The notes: a model not told the origin generated them from the letters alone. A stretch of DNA of 64,000 nt from Caballeronia ptereochthonis (GCF_001545075.1 NZ_FCOB02000017.1:108205-172204); one strand, 5' to 3'; numbered from the stretch's first letter, positions 1 through 8,754 are shown. Program-made: numbers and translations.

Positions 1-1
1 G

Positions 2-208
2 GAGCCCGAGTCGCAAGGCATTCCGATCGAAATCTATTGCTTCACCGCGACGACCGCGTGGACGCAATACGAACGCATTCAGGGCGACGTATTCGACCAT
101 CTGCTGTCGATACTTCCGGAGATGGGATTGCGGCTCTATCAGGCGCCATCGGGCACGGACTTCGCCGGCGTCGCGGGCCGTCTGCGCGGCGAAATGCCGA
201 TGCTCTGA
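2..208 (+). CDS. C-terminal end of a mechanosensitive ion channel (MscS/YbdG-like)
   Basis: The window opens inside this gene. The open frame from base 2 ends at a TGA at 206-208 and encodes 68 residues. The translated end contains IPIEIYCFTATTAWTQYE, IQGDVFDHLL and LPEMGLRLYQAPSG. This pattern is typical of the cytoplasmic C-terminal domain of YbdG-type MscS channels, which open under membrane tension to release solutes during hypo-osmotic shock. The pore and membrane segments lie outside the window, so subfamily placement is by tail similarity only. Confidence 0.75.
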   Translation, partial: EPESQGIPIEIYCFTATTAWTQYERIQGDVFDHLLSILPEMGLRLYQAPSGTDFAGVAGRLRGEMPML

Positions 209-395
209 CTTGCCGGATTCCCGCTGTCAAAAAGAATCAGGCAAGAATCCTCCAGTTTTGTGTATTCACGTTGACGCCTTCCGTCCGTACGATTTAAACA
301 TCGCCGATGCGCCTGTTTTCCGCAGCTTCATAGCCGCGGTGGAGTCGCTTTTTCTCGCGCATCGCCATCCAATCGTCATAAAAGGAAAACTCAAC

Positions 396-1388
396 GTGAT
401 CGATCGCGTCCATGCCATGCGTGTCTTTACGCGTGTCGTCGATACGAACAGTTTCACGCGCGCGGCCGAGTCGCTCGGCATGCCGCGCGCGAGCGTTTCG
501 ACGACCGTGCAACAACTCGAAGCGCTGGTCGGCGTGCAATTGCTCGCACGCACGACACGGCGCCTGAATCTCACCGTCGACGGCGCGGCCTATTACGAGC
601 GCTGCGCGCAGATCCTCGCCGATATCGACGAGCTGGAATCCGGTTTCGGCGCGGGTGAGGAGCGCCTGCGCGGACGGCTGCGCGTCGAAATGCCCGATAC
701 CGTCGCGACCTCGATCGTCGTGCCCGCGCTGCCGGAGTTTCATGCGCGCTATCCGCAGATCGAGCTGTCGATCGGCATCGGCAACCGCAATGTCGATCTC
801 GTCGGCGCGGGCGTCGACTGCAGCGTGCAGCTCGGCGAATTGCCCGACTCCGGCCTGATCGCGCGCCGGCTCGGTATGCTCGAGCAGGTGACGTGCGCGA
901 GCCCCGCGTATCTGGAGAAGCACGGCCTCCCCGAGACGCTCGACGAGCTTGCACAGCACGTCGCGGTGAATTGCGTCTCCGAGAAAAGCGGCCGCCCCGC
1001 CGACTTCGATTTCGACGTCGACGGCGAGCCCGTCACGATGAAGATGCGCGGCTTCGTGCAGGTCGCCGACGAGCACGCGTACCTGGCGTGCGGCCTCGAA
1101 GGGCTCGGGCTGATCCAGCCGTTGCGCGTCGCGGCGCAGCCTTATCTGCGCTCCGGGCAGCTGCTCGAGGTGCTGCCGCAGTGGAAATCGCCGCCGCTCA
1201 AGGTGTCGGTGGCGTTCCTGAAGAGCCGGCAGGCGACGCCGCGCGTGTCGGTGTTCGTCGACTGGCTGGCGGCGCTCTTCGAGCGGTCGCAGCAAATCGA
1301 CGACACGCTCACGAGCCTTTATCGCGCGGCCCGGCGTCGCGGCCCCGCGCGCCGGGACCGGCCCGAGGAGGAAACCGCCGACGCGTGA
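396..1388 (+). CDS. LysR-family transcriptional regulator
   Basis: This is a 330-residue LysR-type regulator. The N-terminal winged helix-turn-helix (about residues 3-62) contains MRVFTRVVDTNSFTRAAESL and a PRASVSTTVQQLE recognition helix. The substrate-binding region follows from about residue 90 to 295. I chose the GTG at 396 because an AAAGGAAAA ribosome site lies 7-15 bases upstream and the family usually starts a few residues before this helix; the frame is open back to 210 without family-like sequence. The C-terminus is a charged Arg/Glu tail. It belongs to the large DhcR/CrgA-like group whose targets cannot be predicted from sequence. Its stop is one base from the stop of the convergent YciI-like gene. 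Confidence 0.9.
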   Translation: MIDRVHAMRVFTRVVDTNSFTRAAESLGMPRASVSTTVQQLEALVGVQLLARTTRRLNLTVDGAAYYERCAQILADIDELESGFGAGEERLRGRLRVEMPDTVATSIVVPALPEFHARYPQIELSIGIGNRNVDLVGAGVDCSVQLGELPDSGLIARRLGMLEQVTCASPAYLEKHGLPETLDELAQHVAVNCVSEKSGRPADFDFDVDGEPVTMKMRGFVQVADEHAYLACGLEGLGLIQPLRVAAQPYLRSGQLLEVLPQWKSPPLKVSVAFLKSRQATPRVSVFVDWLAALFERSQQIDDTLTSLYRAARRRGPARRDRPEEETADA

Positions 1389-1389
1389 T

Positions 1390-1686
1390 CTAACGCACGG
1401 GCGTGGCCGCGTTCGCGCCCACGACCGTGTTCCATTTGCGCACTTCCCAACGCTCGACCAGCCCGTTCGTCACGTAAGGATCGTTCTTCGCGAACGCTTC
1501 CGCGACGGCGGGCGAATCGCTGTGAAACAGCAGCATCGCGCGATCGACGGGTGCGTCGAGCGCGCCCGCCAATATGATCTCACCCCGCTCGACCGCCGCC
1601 CAGGCCAGCGTGAGATGCGCGTCGCGAAACTGCCCGCGGCGCTCCAGATAATCCGGACAAAGTTCGTAGACCAACAGATAGTGCAT
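1390..1686 (-). CDS. YciI-like (YCII domain) protein
   Basis: This 98-residue protein starts MHYLLVYELCPDYLERR and carries the YCII pattern: a HLTLAWAAVERGEIILAGAL core and a late DPYVTNGLVERWEVRKWN segment. YCII proteins are small ferredoxin-like-fold dimers with a conserved His/Asp pair; H25 fits the conserved histidine. Some act in aromatic degradation, but for most the substrate is unknown. The gene is convergent with the upstream LysR gene and stops one base after it. It stands alone, so context gives no role. Confidence 0.85.
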   Translation of the reverse strand: MHYLLVYELCPDYLERRGQFRDAHLTLAWAAVERGEIILAGALDAPVDRAMLLFHSDSPAVAEAFAKNDPYVTNGLVERWEVRKWNTVVGANAATPVR

Positions 1687-1835
1687 CGCCGTCTCCCTCG
1701 GTGGATGGATATTTCGTGGATCAAGTGATTTTGTCTTAATTTCGAAAGCAAAATTAAGACTTCAATCGGAAGCGTCTGATCGCCTAACGATACCGCATCG
1801 GACATCATGTGCGGATACTCGATAAGGACTCTGCC

Positions 1836-2072
1836 ATGAATCGCGATCAACCTCCCTGCAATACGTGCCCGAAGCATGACTGCCGCTCGTGTGCGTGGAC
1901 ATCGCCACTCGACGCATCCTACCGCGCGCTGATTCGCTCTCACTCCCTGTTGTCGCTCGTCGCGCTGACCGTGAAAAACCACGAAAACGCGCCCGCGGAG
2001 CCGTCCTGGCTCGGCATCGCCATCAAGCGAATCATCAAGTTCTTCGCCGATATCGGGCCGCGCGCACGCTGA
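1836..2072 (+). CDS. Small cysteine-motif protein, unknown function
   Basis: This predicted protein has 78 residues. The ATG at 1836 is preceded by a GATAAGGA ribosome-site-like stretch at 1821-1828. Residues 8-19 read CNTCPKHDCRSC, a C-x2-C-x4-C-x2-C array that could bind zinc or an iron-sulfur cluster. The rest has a mildly hydrophobic, amphipathic C-terminal half (SLLSLVALTV, IAIKRIIKFFADIG) that could lie on a membrane. I do not recognise the family. Support is the ribosome site, the tight cysteine array and codon use like its neighbours. There is no operon partner: it sits between YciI and the DUF937-OmpA gene. Confidence 0.55.
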   Translation: MNRDQPPCNTCPKHDCRSCAWTSPLDASYRALIRSHSLLSLVALTVKNHENAPAEPSWLGIAIKRIIKFFADIGPRAR

Positions 2073-2209
2073 AAACCTCGATCGAGTCGCACCGACGCAC
2101 CGTTTTCGTCAATAAGTTTGCACGCTCCTTTTTAGGATAACTGCGCATATAGAATGCGCTGCGCGCTTGCGCTCGCTTTAAGCGTTCATGTAGAAAGGAA
2201 AGTCAGTCG

Positions 2210-4018
2210 ATGAGCATCAATCTGGTCCAGGCGGTCAATTCCGCAGTCTCGGAAAACATCGCGGAACAGCTGTCGCAACAGTTCGGCATTTCCGCGCAGA
2301 TCATCCGCCAGGTGGCCGCGCGCATCGTGCCCGGACTCGTGGCTTCGCTCATGGAACGGGCGACGCTCGCCCCAGGTTCGCAGTCGGTGTATTCCGTCGT
2401 CATGCAGCCGGAGACCGACGCGCACATCGTCGATCAGTTTTCCCGTCTGATCGCCACGACCGGCGGCCTCAAGCAGCTCGAATCCAGCGGTCATGCGCTT
2501 GCCGCGCTCGCGACGGGCCGGCGAATCGATGCGCTGACCGACACCGTTTCCGCCGAAACCGGCGTGCCGACGCAAGCCACCTCGGCGCTCGCCGGCATCG
2601 TCGCCGCCCTGCTCTTCGGCATCATGAAGCGTCACTTCCTGCTCGCGCAATGGAGCGCGCCGCAACTGCCCAGGCTGTTGCGCGATCAGGTTTTCGAGAT
2701 CAATGCGTCGATGTCGAACGCGGTCGCGTCGTCCATTGGTGTCGGCAACACGGAAGGCTTCACCAGTTGCATCACCACGCGTCTCGACGCCGTCGCATCC
2801 GTTCTGGCGGATCGCGACGTCAGCGACGGCGCGGCTGCAGTCGCCCCCGAACCCGTCGCGAAAACCGCCGTGCAAGCCGCACCCGCGGCCAGGACCGCGC
2901 AGCCGTCTGCTCCCACCCTGCGGCCGCCCGCACGCAAGCCGGCGCCTAAGCGTTCGAACAAATGGGTCTGGCTGCTGTTCGCGCTGCTGGCCGCGGTACT
3001 GGCGGCGGTCTACTATCGCGGCTTCACGCAAGGCGGGACGATCAATCTCAGCGCGGCTCCAGCGACGCAGCCGGTCGAGAGGGCGGCACAGCCGGCGTCG
3101 TCGGCAGCGCCGCTGGATGCGCAACCCGCGGACGCCGCGCCGGCGCCCGCGTCGGCAGCCGCGCCTGCGTCGGACGTGACTGCAGCGGCCCAGCCTGCTT
3201 CCGCGCCGGCGGCATCGACCGCCGACTGGAAAGACGCGCAGCTGGCATTCAACGTCAATCAGGCAGGCGTCCCGAAGATCCAGGCCACGGTCGGCACCGA
3301 GGCGGAAAAAACGCAATTGCTCGATGCCCTGAGCCTGCGCTTCGGAAAGGGCTATACGGCGAACGTTTCGGTCATTCGTGAAACGCGTCCTGCGACCTGG
3401 CTCGCGCGCCTGAAGGACTTCACTCCGCTCATGGCCGTGCCCGGCGCGGAAGCGAAGCTCAGCGGCTCGAAAGTGGAGCTGAGCGGCACGGCTGCCGACG
3501 CCAGGCTGGGCTGGATCGATCGTCTGAAAGGCTCGCTCGGCGGCCTGTTCCAGGTTTCGTCCTTCGACGTGGACAGTGCGGTCGCCCACGCGACGCAGTC
3601 GTTTCGCGAAGCGATGAAGACCCTGCTCGCGACCGACACCCCTTGCTCCGGCGACAAGCTAACCAAGGTTCTCGACCTGCAGGTCATCAATTTCCCGCGC
3701 TCGAGCGCACAGGTGCCGGAAGGCGCCTACGCGACCCTCGGCGAGACGGCTCAATTGCTCAAGTCTTGCGCAGCGAAGGGATCGATGGTGAGTCTCGAAG
3801 TCGCGGGCTATTCGGATTCGCAAGGCACGGCGCCGGCGAAGCTGGAAGTGTCGAAAGAACGTGCGCAGGCCGTCCGCGGATTCCTGGTGCGAGCCGGCGT
3901 GCCGCCTCAGTCGCTCACGGCCGCGGGCTACGGCGACGCGAATCCTGTCGCCGACAACGAGACCGCGAGCGGACGCTTCGCGAATCGCCGGATCGAATTC
4001 GTCGTCGCGAAGCACTGA
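2210..4018 (+). CDS. DUF937-OmpA family envelope protein
   Basis: This is a 602-residue protein with a composite layout. The N-terminal ~180 residues (SINLVQAVNSAVSENIAEQLSQ...) look like a DUF937 domain. A low-complexity Pro/Ala linker follows, then one membrane segment at about 250-271 (WVWLLFALLAAVLAAVYY), another Ala/Pro linker, a BON-like region at about 345-465 and an OmpA-like peptidoglycan-binding domain at about 484-600. The latter ends with SKERAQAVRGFL and the ANRRIEF motif. The arrangement predicts an inner-membrane anchor with a periplasmic OmpA domain that touches the cell wall. An AGAAAGGAAAG ribosome site precedes the ATG. A strong terminator follows, so it is probably monocistronic. 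Confidence 0.85.
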   Translation: MSINLVQAVNSAVSENIAEQLSQQFGISAQIIRQVAARIVPGLVASLMERATLAPGSQSVYSVVMQPETDAHIVDQFSRLIATTGGLKQLESSGHALAALATGRRIDALTDTVSAETGVPTQATSALAGIVAALLFGIMKRHFLLAQWSAPQLPRLLRDQVFEINASMSNAVASSIGVGNTEGFTSCITTRLDAVASVLADRDVSDGAAAVAPEPVAKTAVQAAPAARTAQPSAPTLRPPARKPAPKRSNKWVWLLFALLAAVLAAVYYRGFTQGGTINLSAAPATQPVERAAQPASSAAPLDAQPADAAPAPASAAAPASDVTAAAQPASAPAASTADWKDAQLAFNVNQAGVPKIQATVGTEAEKTQLLDALSLRFGKGYTANVSVIRETRPATWLARLKDFTPLMAVPGAEAKLSGSKVELSGTAADARLGWIDRLKGSLGGLFQVSSFDVDSAVAHATQSFREAMKTLLATDTPCSGDKLTKVLDLQVINFPRSSAQVPEGAYATLGETAQLLKSCAAKGSMVSLEVAGYSDSQGTAPAKLEVSKERAQAVRGFLVRAGVPPQSLTAAGYGDANPVADNETASGRFANRRIEFVVAKH

Positions 4019-4050
4019 AAGCCGGTTCGACTCTCGCTATCTTTTCATCA

Positions 4051-4081
4051 CGCCGTCGCGCCAATACGCGACGGCGTTTTT
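4051..4081 (+). terminator. Intrinsic terminator of the DUF937-OmpA gene
   Basis: A perfect 10-bp stem (4051-4060 with 4067-4076) with a 6-base loop is followed by TTTTT on the plus strand, 32 bases after the stop codon. Confidence 0.85.
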
Positions 4082-4116
4082 CATCTGCGCGCGTTTTCCC
4101 GGCGCAATCGGCTCGA

Positions 4117-4605
4117 TCAGTTCGGCTTGGCGAACTCGTTCTCGGCCCAGCGCTCCGCGCTCGCCTTGTTGAGCTTGAACGCGGGCGAGACACGCACGTG
4201 GGCCAGTTGCGTGCCGAATGTATCGAAGGCCTTGAGGTTGGCGTACGGGTCGTCCTCGTCGGGAACGATTTCCAGTGCGACCGTGATCTCCTCGCCGTTC
4301 ACGTCGATGGTGATGTTCTTGTGCAGCATCGCGTGACGCTGCTGCTCATGGCGGCGCAAGACCTCCGAGGCTGTCTTGACCAGCGTGCGAAACGCGGCGG
4401 CATCGAGCGGCTTCGGGTTCTTCTTGTCGCGGCCCATGGTCCACGGGCCGACGAGCGCGGGCTCGGACTCGCCCGCCTGAATCATCTCGACGGCCCAGCC
4501 GTCGTCGTCCTCGTTCTTGATCACGCGGGCGGTCCAGCCGTCGTCGCGCCAGAGGCGGTCTTCATGGATGGCGTCATCGGTGGAAGCGAAATCGGAGTCG
4601 GTCAT
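4117..4605 (-). CDS. Conserved hypothetical acidic protein
   Basis: This 162-residue soluble acidic protein starts MTDSDFASTDDAIHEDRLW. It has no signal peptide or membrane segment. Blocks such as WTARVIKNEDDDGWAVEMI, GPWTMGRDKKNPKPLD and DVNGEEITVALEIVPDEDDPYA look like a compact alpha/beta protein, and I believe it is widespread in Burkholderia, but I do not recognise a characterised family. It is convergent with the preceding OmpA-like gene, whose terminator lies between them. Confidence 0.7.
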   Translation of the reverse strand: MTDSDFASTDDAIHEDRLWRDDGWTARVIKNEDDDGWAVEMIQAGESEPALVGPWTMGRDKKNPKPLDAAAFRTLVKTASEVLRRHEQQRHAMLHKNITIDVNGEEITVALEIVPDEDDPYANLKAFDTFGTQLAHVRVSPAFKLNKASAERWAENEFAKPN

Positions 4606-4837
4606 ATCGTTGCGGTGCAGGCATGCAGTGAGGCAATGCCATGAATTTTACCTTGACGCATGCACGCGGCACCGTTCGTGCTTCAAGCGCTGGCCGAATG
4701 GCCAGTCCCGCTTGTCGGGCAGGCGCATGTCATACCCAAACCCATTGCGCCGTGATACTTTGAATGTACCGGGATGCACCCGGAATCAATCGGTAACGCC
4801 GTCTAAAAGCAGTAAAACTCTGTCAAGGAGCAACCGC

Positions 4838-5092
4838 ATGCTTGCATTCATCGGTACTTTGATCGTCGGACTCGTCGTCGGTCTCATCGCGCGCGCTATC
4901 AAGCCGGGCGACGACAGCATGGGCTGGATCATGACCATCGTGCTCGGCATCGCCGGATCGCTGATCGCGGGTTACGTCGGCCGGGCGCTTGGCTGGTATC
5001 AGCCCGGGCAGCCGGCCGGGTGGATCGCCTCGGTGATCGGCGCGATCATTCTTCTCGTCGTCTGGGGCATGATCCGCAAGCGCAGTTCGTAA
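4838..5092 (+). CDS. GlsB/YeaQ/YmgE family membrane protein
   Basis: This 84-residue protein is almost entirely three hydrophobic helices with the family glycine pattern: GTLIVGLVVGLIARAIKPG, GWIMTIVLGIAGSLIAGYVG and ASVIGAIILLVVWGMIRKR. Members are small inner-membrane proteins linked to general stress responses; their molecular role is not established. The ATG at 4838 has an AAGGAG ribosome site at 4825-4830. The frame is open much further upstream, but that sequence is not family-like. A strong terminator follows 36 bases after the stop. Confidence 0.88.
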   Translation: MLAFIGTLIVGLVVGLIARAIKPGDDSMGWIMTIVLGIAGSLIAGYVGRALGWYQPGQPAGWIASVIGAIILLVVWGMIRKRSS

Positions 5093-5128
5093 CGCCGCGC
5101 CGAAACGTTGCATTTTTTCGGCTTTGAC

Positions 5129-5162
5129 AGACGCCTCGTCCGGTTCGGACGAGGCGTCTTTT
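5129..5162 (+). terminator. Intrinsic terminator of the GlsB/YeaQ gene
   Basis: A 13-bp stem (AGACGCCTCGTCC pairing with its complement ending at 5159) with a 5-base loop is followed by TTTT on the plus strand. The T-run touches the stop codon of convergent hutI, so the hairpin also lies just downstream of hutI. It has no T-run on the minus strand. Confidence 0.85.
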
Positions 5163-6382
5163 CATTGGGCGATGCGATCGAAATCGATCTCCTCGCCGCC
5201 GCGCACGACGCGATTGGCCAGCGCGCCGCCCAGCCAGTACGCGAGCTCCGCCGGCCTGCCGATGCGCCAGGCGACGAAATCGGCAACCTTGCCGGCTTCG
5301 AGCGAGCCATGCGTCGCGTCGAGACCGAGCGCCCGCGCCGCATGAACGGTCACGCTGGCCAGCGCTTCCTCGGGCGTCATTCGAAACAGCGTGCAGCCCA
5401 TGTTCAGCATCAGGCGCAGGGAAAGCGCCGGCGACGTGCCGGGGTTGAGATCGCTTGCAAGCGCGATCGGCACTCGGTGCCGCCGCAGCGCATCGACCGG
5501 CGGCGATTGCGTCTCGCGCAACATGTAGAACGCGCCGGGCAAGAGGACGGCGACCGTGCCCGACCGCGCCATCGCGATCGCGTCTTCTTCGGTCATGTAT
5601 TCGAGATGATCGGCCGACAATGCCTGATAGCGCGCCGCCAGCGATGATCCGTGCAACGACGACAGTTGCTCCGCATGCAGCTTGACGGGCACGCCCAGCT
5701 CATGCGCGCGGCGAAACACGCGCTCGACCTGCTGCGTAGAGAAAGCGATGTGCTCGCAGAACGCATCGACGGCATCGACGAGACCGTCGGCCACGAGGGC
5801 CGGCAGCATTTCATCGCAGACGTATGCGATGTAGTCGTCCGCGCGATTCGCGTACTCCGGCGGCAAGGCGTGCGCCGCGAGGCAGGTCGCGCGCACGGTG
5901 AGCGGCAGCGCATCGGCGAGACGCCTCGCGACGGCGAGCATCTTGCGCTCGTTTTCGAGATCGAGCCCGTAACCGGACTTCACTTCGAGCGCGGTCACGC
6001 CCTCGCGCATCAGGCCGAGGGCGCGTGACTTCGCTGTCTCGAACAACGCGTCTTCGCTGGCTTCGCGCGTCGCGCGCACGGTGCTCGCGATGCCGCCGCC
6101 GCGCGCCGCGATATCGGCATAGCTCACGCCCTGAAGCCGCTCTTCGAACTCGGCGCTGCGATCGCCGCCGAACACGAGATGCGTATGGCAGTCGATCAGC
6201 CCCGGCGTCACCCACGCGCCTTCGAGATCGACACGCTCGCATTCGCCGATATCCGGCGCCGCTTCGCGTGGCCCGATCCATTCGATGCGCGCGCCGTCCG
6301 TCAGAATCGCCGCGTCCTGGATAATCGAGTACTCGCCGCGCGCCATTGTCGCGGCGTGACAGCGTTGCCAGAGCTTTTTCAT
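5162..6382 (-). CDS. hutI: Imidazolonepropionase
   Basis: HutI hydrolyses 4-imidazolone-5-propionate to N-formimino-L-glutamate, the third step of histidine breakdown. The 406-residue protein has the amidohydrolase metal motif GLIDCHTHLVFGGDR near residue 70, the family block ARGGGIASTVRATR, KSGYGLDLENERKML, the HAEQLSSLHGS metal region and SDLNPGTSP toward the C-terminus. Length matches the usual 400-420. Its ATG is only 7 bases after the hutU stop, so the two are co-transcribed and probably translationally coupled. hutH, hutC, hutD and the formimino-glutamate enzymes are not in the window. Confidence 0.97.
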   Translation of the reverse strand: MKKLWQRCHAATMARGEYSIIQDAAILTDGARIEWIGPREAAPDIGECERVDLEGAWVTPGLIDCHTHLVFGGDRSAEFEERLQGVSYADIAARGGGIASTVRATREASEDALFETAKSRALGLMREGVTALEVKSGYGLDLENERKMLAVARRLADALPLTVRATCLAAHALPPEYANRADDYIAYVCDEMLPALVADGLVDAVDAFCEHIAFSTQQVERVFRRAHELGVPVKLHAEQLSSLHGSSLAARYQALSADHLEYMTEEDAIAMARSGTVAVLLPGAFYMLRETQSPPVDALRRHRVPIALASDLNPGTSPALSLRLMLNMGCTLFRMTPEEALASVTVHAARALGLDATHGSLEAGKVADFVAWRIGRPAELAYWLGGALANRVVRGGEEIDFDRIAQ

Positions 6383-6389
6383 CGTTTGC

Positions 6390-8078
6390 TCATCGTTGGC
6401 CGTTGGCGCCTTCGATCATCGGCAGATCGAGACCCTGCTCGCGCGCGCATTCGATCGCGATGTCGTAGCCCGCATCGGCGTGACGCATGACGCCGGTCGC
6501 CGGATCGTTGTGCAGGACGCGCGCGATGCGTTCGTCGGCTTCACGGCTGCCGTCGCAGACGATCACGACGCCCGCATGCTGCGAGAAGCCCATGCCGACG
6601 CCGCCGCCGTGGTGGATGGACACCCACGTCGCGCCGCTCGCCGTGTTCAGGAGCGCGTTGAGCAGCGGCCAGTCGGACACGGCGTCCGAGCCGTCCCGCA
6701 TCGCTTCCGTTTCGCGATTCGGGCTCGCGACCGAACCTGAATCGAGATGATCGCGGCCGATCACGACCGGCGCCGACAGCTCGCCGTTGCGCACCATCTC
6801 GTTGAACGCGAGGCCGAGCTTCGCGCGCTGTCCGAGTCCCACCCAGCAGATGCGCGCCGGCAGCCCCTGAAAACTGATGCGCTCGCGCGCCATGTCGAGC
6901 CAGCGATGCAGATGCGCATCATCCGGGATGAGCTCCTTCACCTTCGCGTCGGTCTTGTAGATGTCCTCCGGATTACCCGAGAGCGCCGCCCAGCGGAACG
7001 GACCGACGCCACGGCAGAAGAGCGGCCGGATATACGCCGGCACGAAGCCCGGGAAATCGAACGCGTTCTCGACGCCCTCTTCCTTGGCCATCTGGCGGAT
7101 GTTGTTGCCGTAGTCGAAGGTGGGCACGCCCTGTTCGCGAAACGCGAGCATCGCGCGCACGTGTTCCGCCATCGACTGCTTCGCCGCTTTCACCGTGGCC
7201 GCCGGATCGCTCTGCGCACGATCGCGGTATTGCGCCCAGCTCCAGCCCTTCGGCAGATAGCCGTTGAGCGGATCATGCGCGCTCGTCTGGTCGGTCACGA
7301 AGTCCGGGCGTACGCCGCGACGCACGAGTTCGGGCAGCACGTCCGCCGCGTTCGCGCACAGCGCGATCGAGATCGCGCGGCCTTCGGACGTGTAACGCCG
7401 GATGCGCGCGAGGGCGTCGTCGAGATCGGTTGCCTGTTCGTCGACGTAACGCGTTTTCAGACGGAAATCGATGCGGCTCTGCTGACACTCGATGTTCAGC
7501 GAGCACGCGCCCGCGAGCGTCGCCGCGAGCGGCTGCGCGCCGCCCATGCCGCCGAGCCCGGCGGTCAGCACCCAGCGGCCTTTCAGATCGCCGCCATAGT
7601 GCTGCCTTCCCGCTTCGACGAAGGTCTCGTACGTGCCCTGCACGATGCCCTGGCTGCCGATGTAGATCCAGCTGCCGGCCGTCATCTGGCCGTACATCGC
7701 GAGGCCCTTCGCGTCGAGTTCGTTGAAATGCTCCCAGGTCGCCCAGTGCGGCACGAGGTTCGAATTGGCGATCAGCACGCGCGGCGCGTTCTCGTGGGTC
7801 CTGAACACGCCGACCGGCTTGCCCGACTGGACGAGCAGCGTCTCGTCCGCTTCGAGGCGCTTCAGCGTCTCGACGATCTTGTCGTAGCACGCCCAGTCGC
7901 GCGCCGCCCGCCCGATGCCGCCGTAGACCACGAGTTCATTCGGATTCTCGGCCACCTCGGGATCGAGATTGTTCATCAGCATGCGCAGCGGCGCTTCGGT
8001 GAGCCAGCTTTTGGCGTTGAGTTCGACGCCACGCGGCGCGCGGATCTCGGTATCGCGGAAACGGGAGGATGAGGTCAC
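6390..8078 (-). CDS. hutU: Urocanate hydratase
   Basis: HutU converts urocanate to 4-imidazolone-5-propionate using tightly bound NAD+. The 562-residue protein has the usual length and hallmark blocks: RAARDWACYDKIVETL, LVQSGKPVGVFRTHENAPRV, the nucleotide-binding GLGGMGGAQPLAA, the YLPKGWSWAQYRDR segment, and GLPARICWVGLGQRAKLG with HHGGGVGMGFSQHAG near the end. The start appears to be GTG at 8076-8078, with an AGGAG ribosome site on the minus strand a few bases upstream. The upstream region carries HutC-like palindromes, pointing to induction by urocanate through a repressor encoded elsewhere. Confidence 0.97.
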   Translation of the reverse strand: MTSSSRFRDTEIRAPRGVELNAKSWLTEAPLRMLMNNLDPEVAENPNELVVYGGIGRAARDWACYDKIVETLKRLEADETLLVQSGKPVGVFRTHENAPRVLIANSNLVPHWATWEHFNELDAKGLAMYGQMTAGSWIYIGSQGIVQGTYETFVEAGRQHYGGDLKGRWVLTAGLGGMGGAQPLAATLAGACSLNIECQQSRIDFRLKTRYVDEQATDLDDALARIRRYTSEGRAISIALCANAADVLPELVRRGVRPDFVTDQTSAHDPLNGYLPKGWSWAQYRDRAQSDPAATVKAAKQSMAEHVRAMLAFREQGVPTFDYGNNIRQMAKEEGVENAFDFPGFVPAYIRPLFCRGVGPFRWAALSGNPEDIYKTDAKVKELIPDDAHLHRWLDMARERISFQGLPARICWVGLGQRAKLGLAFNEMVRNGELSAPVVIGRDHLDSGSVASPNRETEAMRDGSDAVSDWPLLNALLNTASGATWVSIHHGGGVGMGFSQHAGVVIVCDGSREADERIARVLHNDPATGVMRHADAGYDIAIECAREQGLDLPMIEGANGQR

Positions 8079-8155
8079 GGATGGCTCCTGCGTATCAAGA
8101 AATGAGAGGGAGAACGAGCGCGGGCGACGACCCGCGTCGAATTGATCCCATCATC

Positions 8156-8179
8156 TTGTATATACAACTTTGGTTGTAT
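8156..8179. promoter_or_regulatory. HutC-like operator with overlapping palindromes
   Basis: TTGTATATACAA (8156-8167) is a perfect palindrome matching the TGTATA/TATACA core known for HutC operators of enteric and pseudomonad hut genes. It overlaps a second inverted repeat, ATACAAC-TTTG-GTTGTAT (8162-8179). The pair lies 78-101 bases upstream of the hutU start. The match to HutC sites is from memory of the family; binding is inferred. Confidence 0.7.
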
Positions 8180-8230
8180 TAGGGAATTCCCGAGGCTTCG
8201 AGGCGGCGCAGTGCGGTCTAACACCCATTC

Positions 8231-8242
8231 TTGTATAGACAA
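8231..8242. promoter_or_regulatory. Second HutC-like operator
   Basis: TTGTATAGACAA repeats the upstream operator with one base changed from perfect symmetry and keeps the preceding C. It lies 75 bases from the first copy and 7 bases from the asnC stop codon, so it may contribute to cooperative repression of hutU. Confidence 0.6.
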
Positions 8243-8248
8243 TGCGCA

Positions 8249-8713
8249 TCACCGAAGCGGCAATCCGCCATCGCGTTTGACTTCCCGGAGCGAGAGCATC
8301 GACTCGACGGCCGTCACGCCGGGCAAGGTGCGCAGCACGTCGCGCATGAAGACGCCATATTCATCGAGATCGCGCGCGACGATCTGCAGCAGATAATCCG
8401 CCGTGCCGGAAATGTTGTGACACGACACGATGCGCTCGATGCCCTGAATCTCGCGTTCGAAGCGGTCGGACAGCGCGCGGTCGTGAACGCTGAAGCGCAC
8501 TTGCGCGAACGCGACCACGCCCAGTTCGAGCGCCTTGCGCGACAGGATCGCGCGATAGCCGTCGATATAGCCGTCGCTTTCCAGCCGCTTGAGCCTGCGC
8601 GCGCAGGGCGTCTCGCTCAGGCCGACGCGCTCGGCGAGTTTCGCGACGGGCAGGCGTCCGTCCTGCTGGATCGCGGCGAGCATGGCGCGGTCGATACGGT
8701 CGAGTGCGGTCAT
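8249..8713 (-). CDS. Lrp/AsnC-family transcriptional regulator
   Basis: This 154-residue protein starts MTALDRIDRAMLAAIQQDGR. The winged helix (about 1-60) contains AKLAERVGLSETPCARRLKRLE, and the C-terminal RAM/AsnC effector domain follows (VVAFAQVRFSVHDR, SCHNISGTADYLLQIVARDLDEY). The ATG at 8713 has an AGAGGA ribosome site. It is divergent from a LysE-family exporter across a 131-base gap, the common arrangement in which the regulator senses an amino acid and controls its export. It lies upstream of hutU on the same strand but is separated from it by HutC-like operators, so I do not assign it to hut control. Confidence 0.92.
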   Translation of the reverse strand: MTALDRIDRAMLAAIQQDGRLPVAKLAERVGLSETPCARRLKRLESDGYIDGYRAILSRKALELGVVAFAQVRFSVHDRALSDRFEREIQGIERIVSCHNISGTADYLLQIVARDLDEYGVFMRDVLRTLPGVTAVESMLSLREVKRDGGLPLR

Positions 8714-8754
8714 GGCGTTTTCCTCTTTGATTTTCGTAGATTCTAGAGGAAAGC

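Noticed and set aside
8249..8713. AsnC as the regulator of hutU
   Set aside because: The operators before hutU match HutC-type palindromes, and the AsnC gene pairs with the divergent exporter instead.
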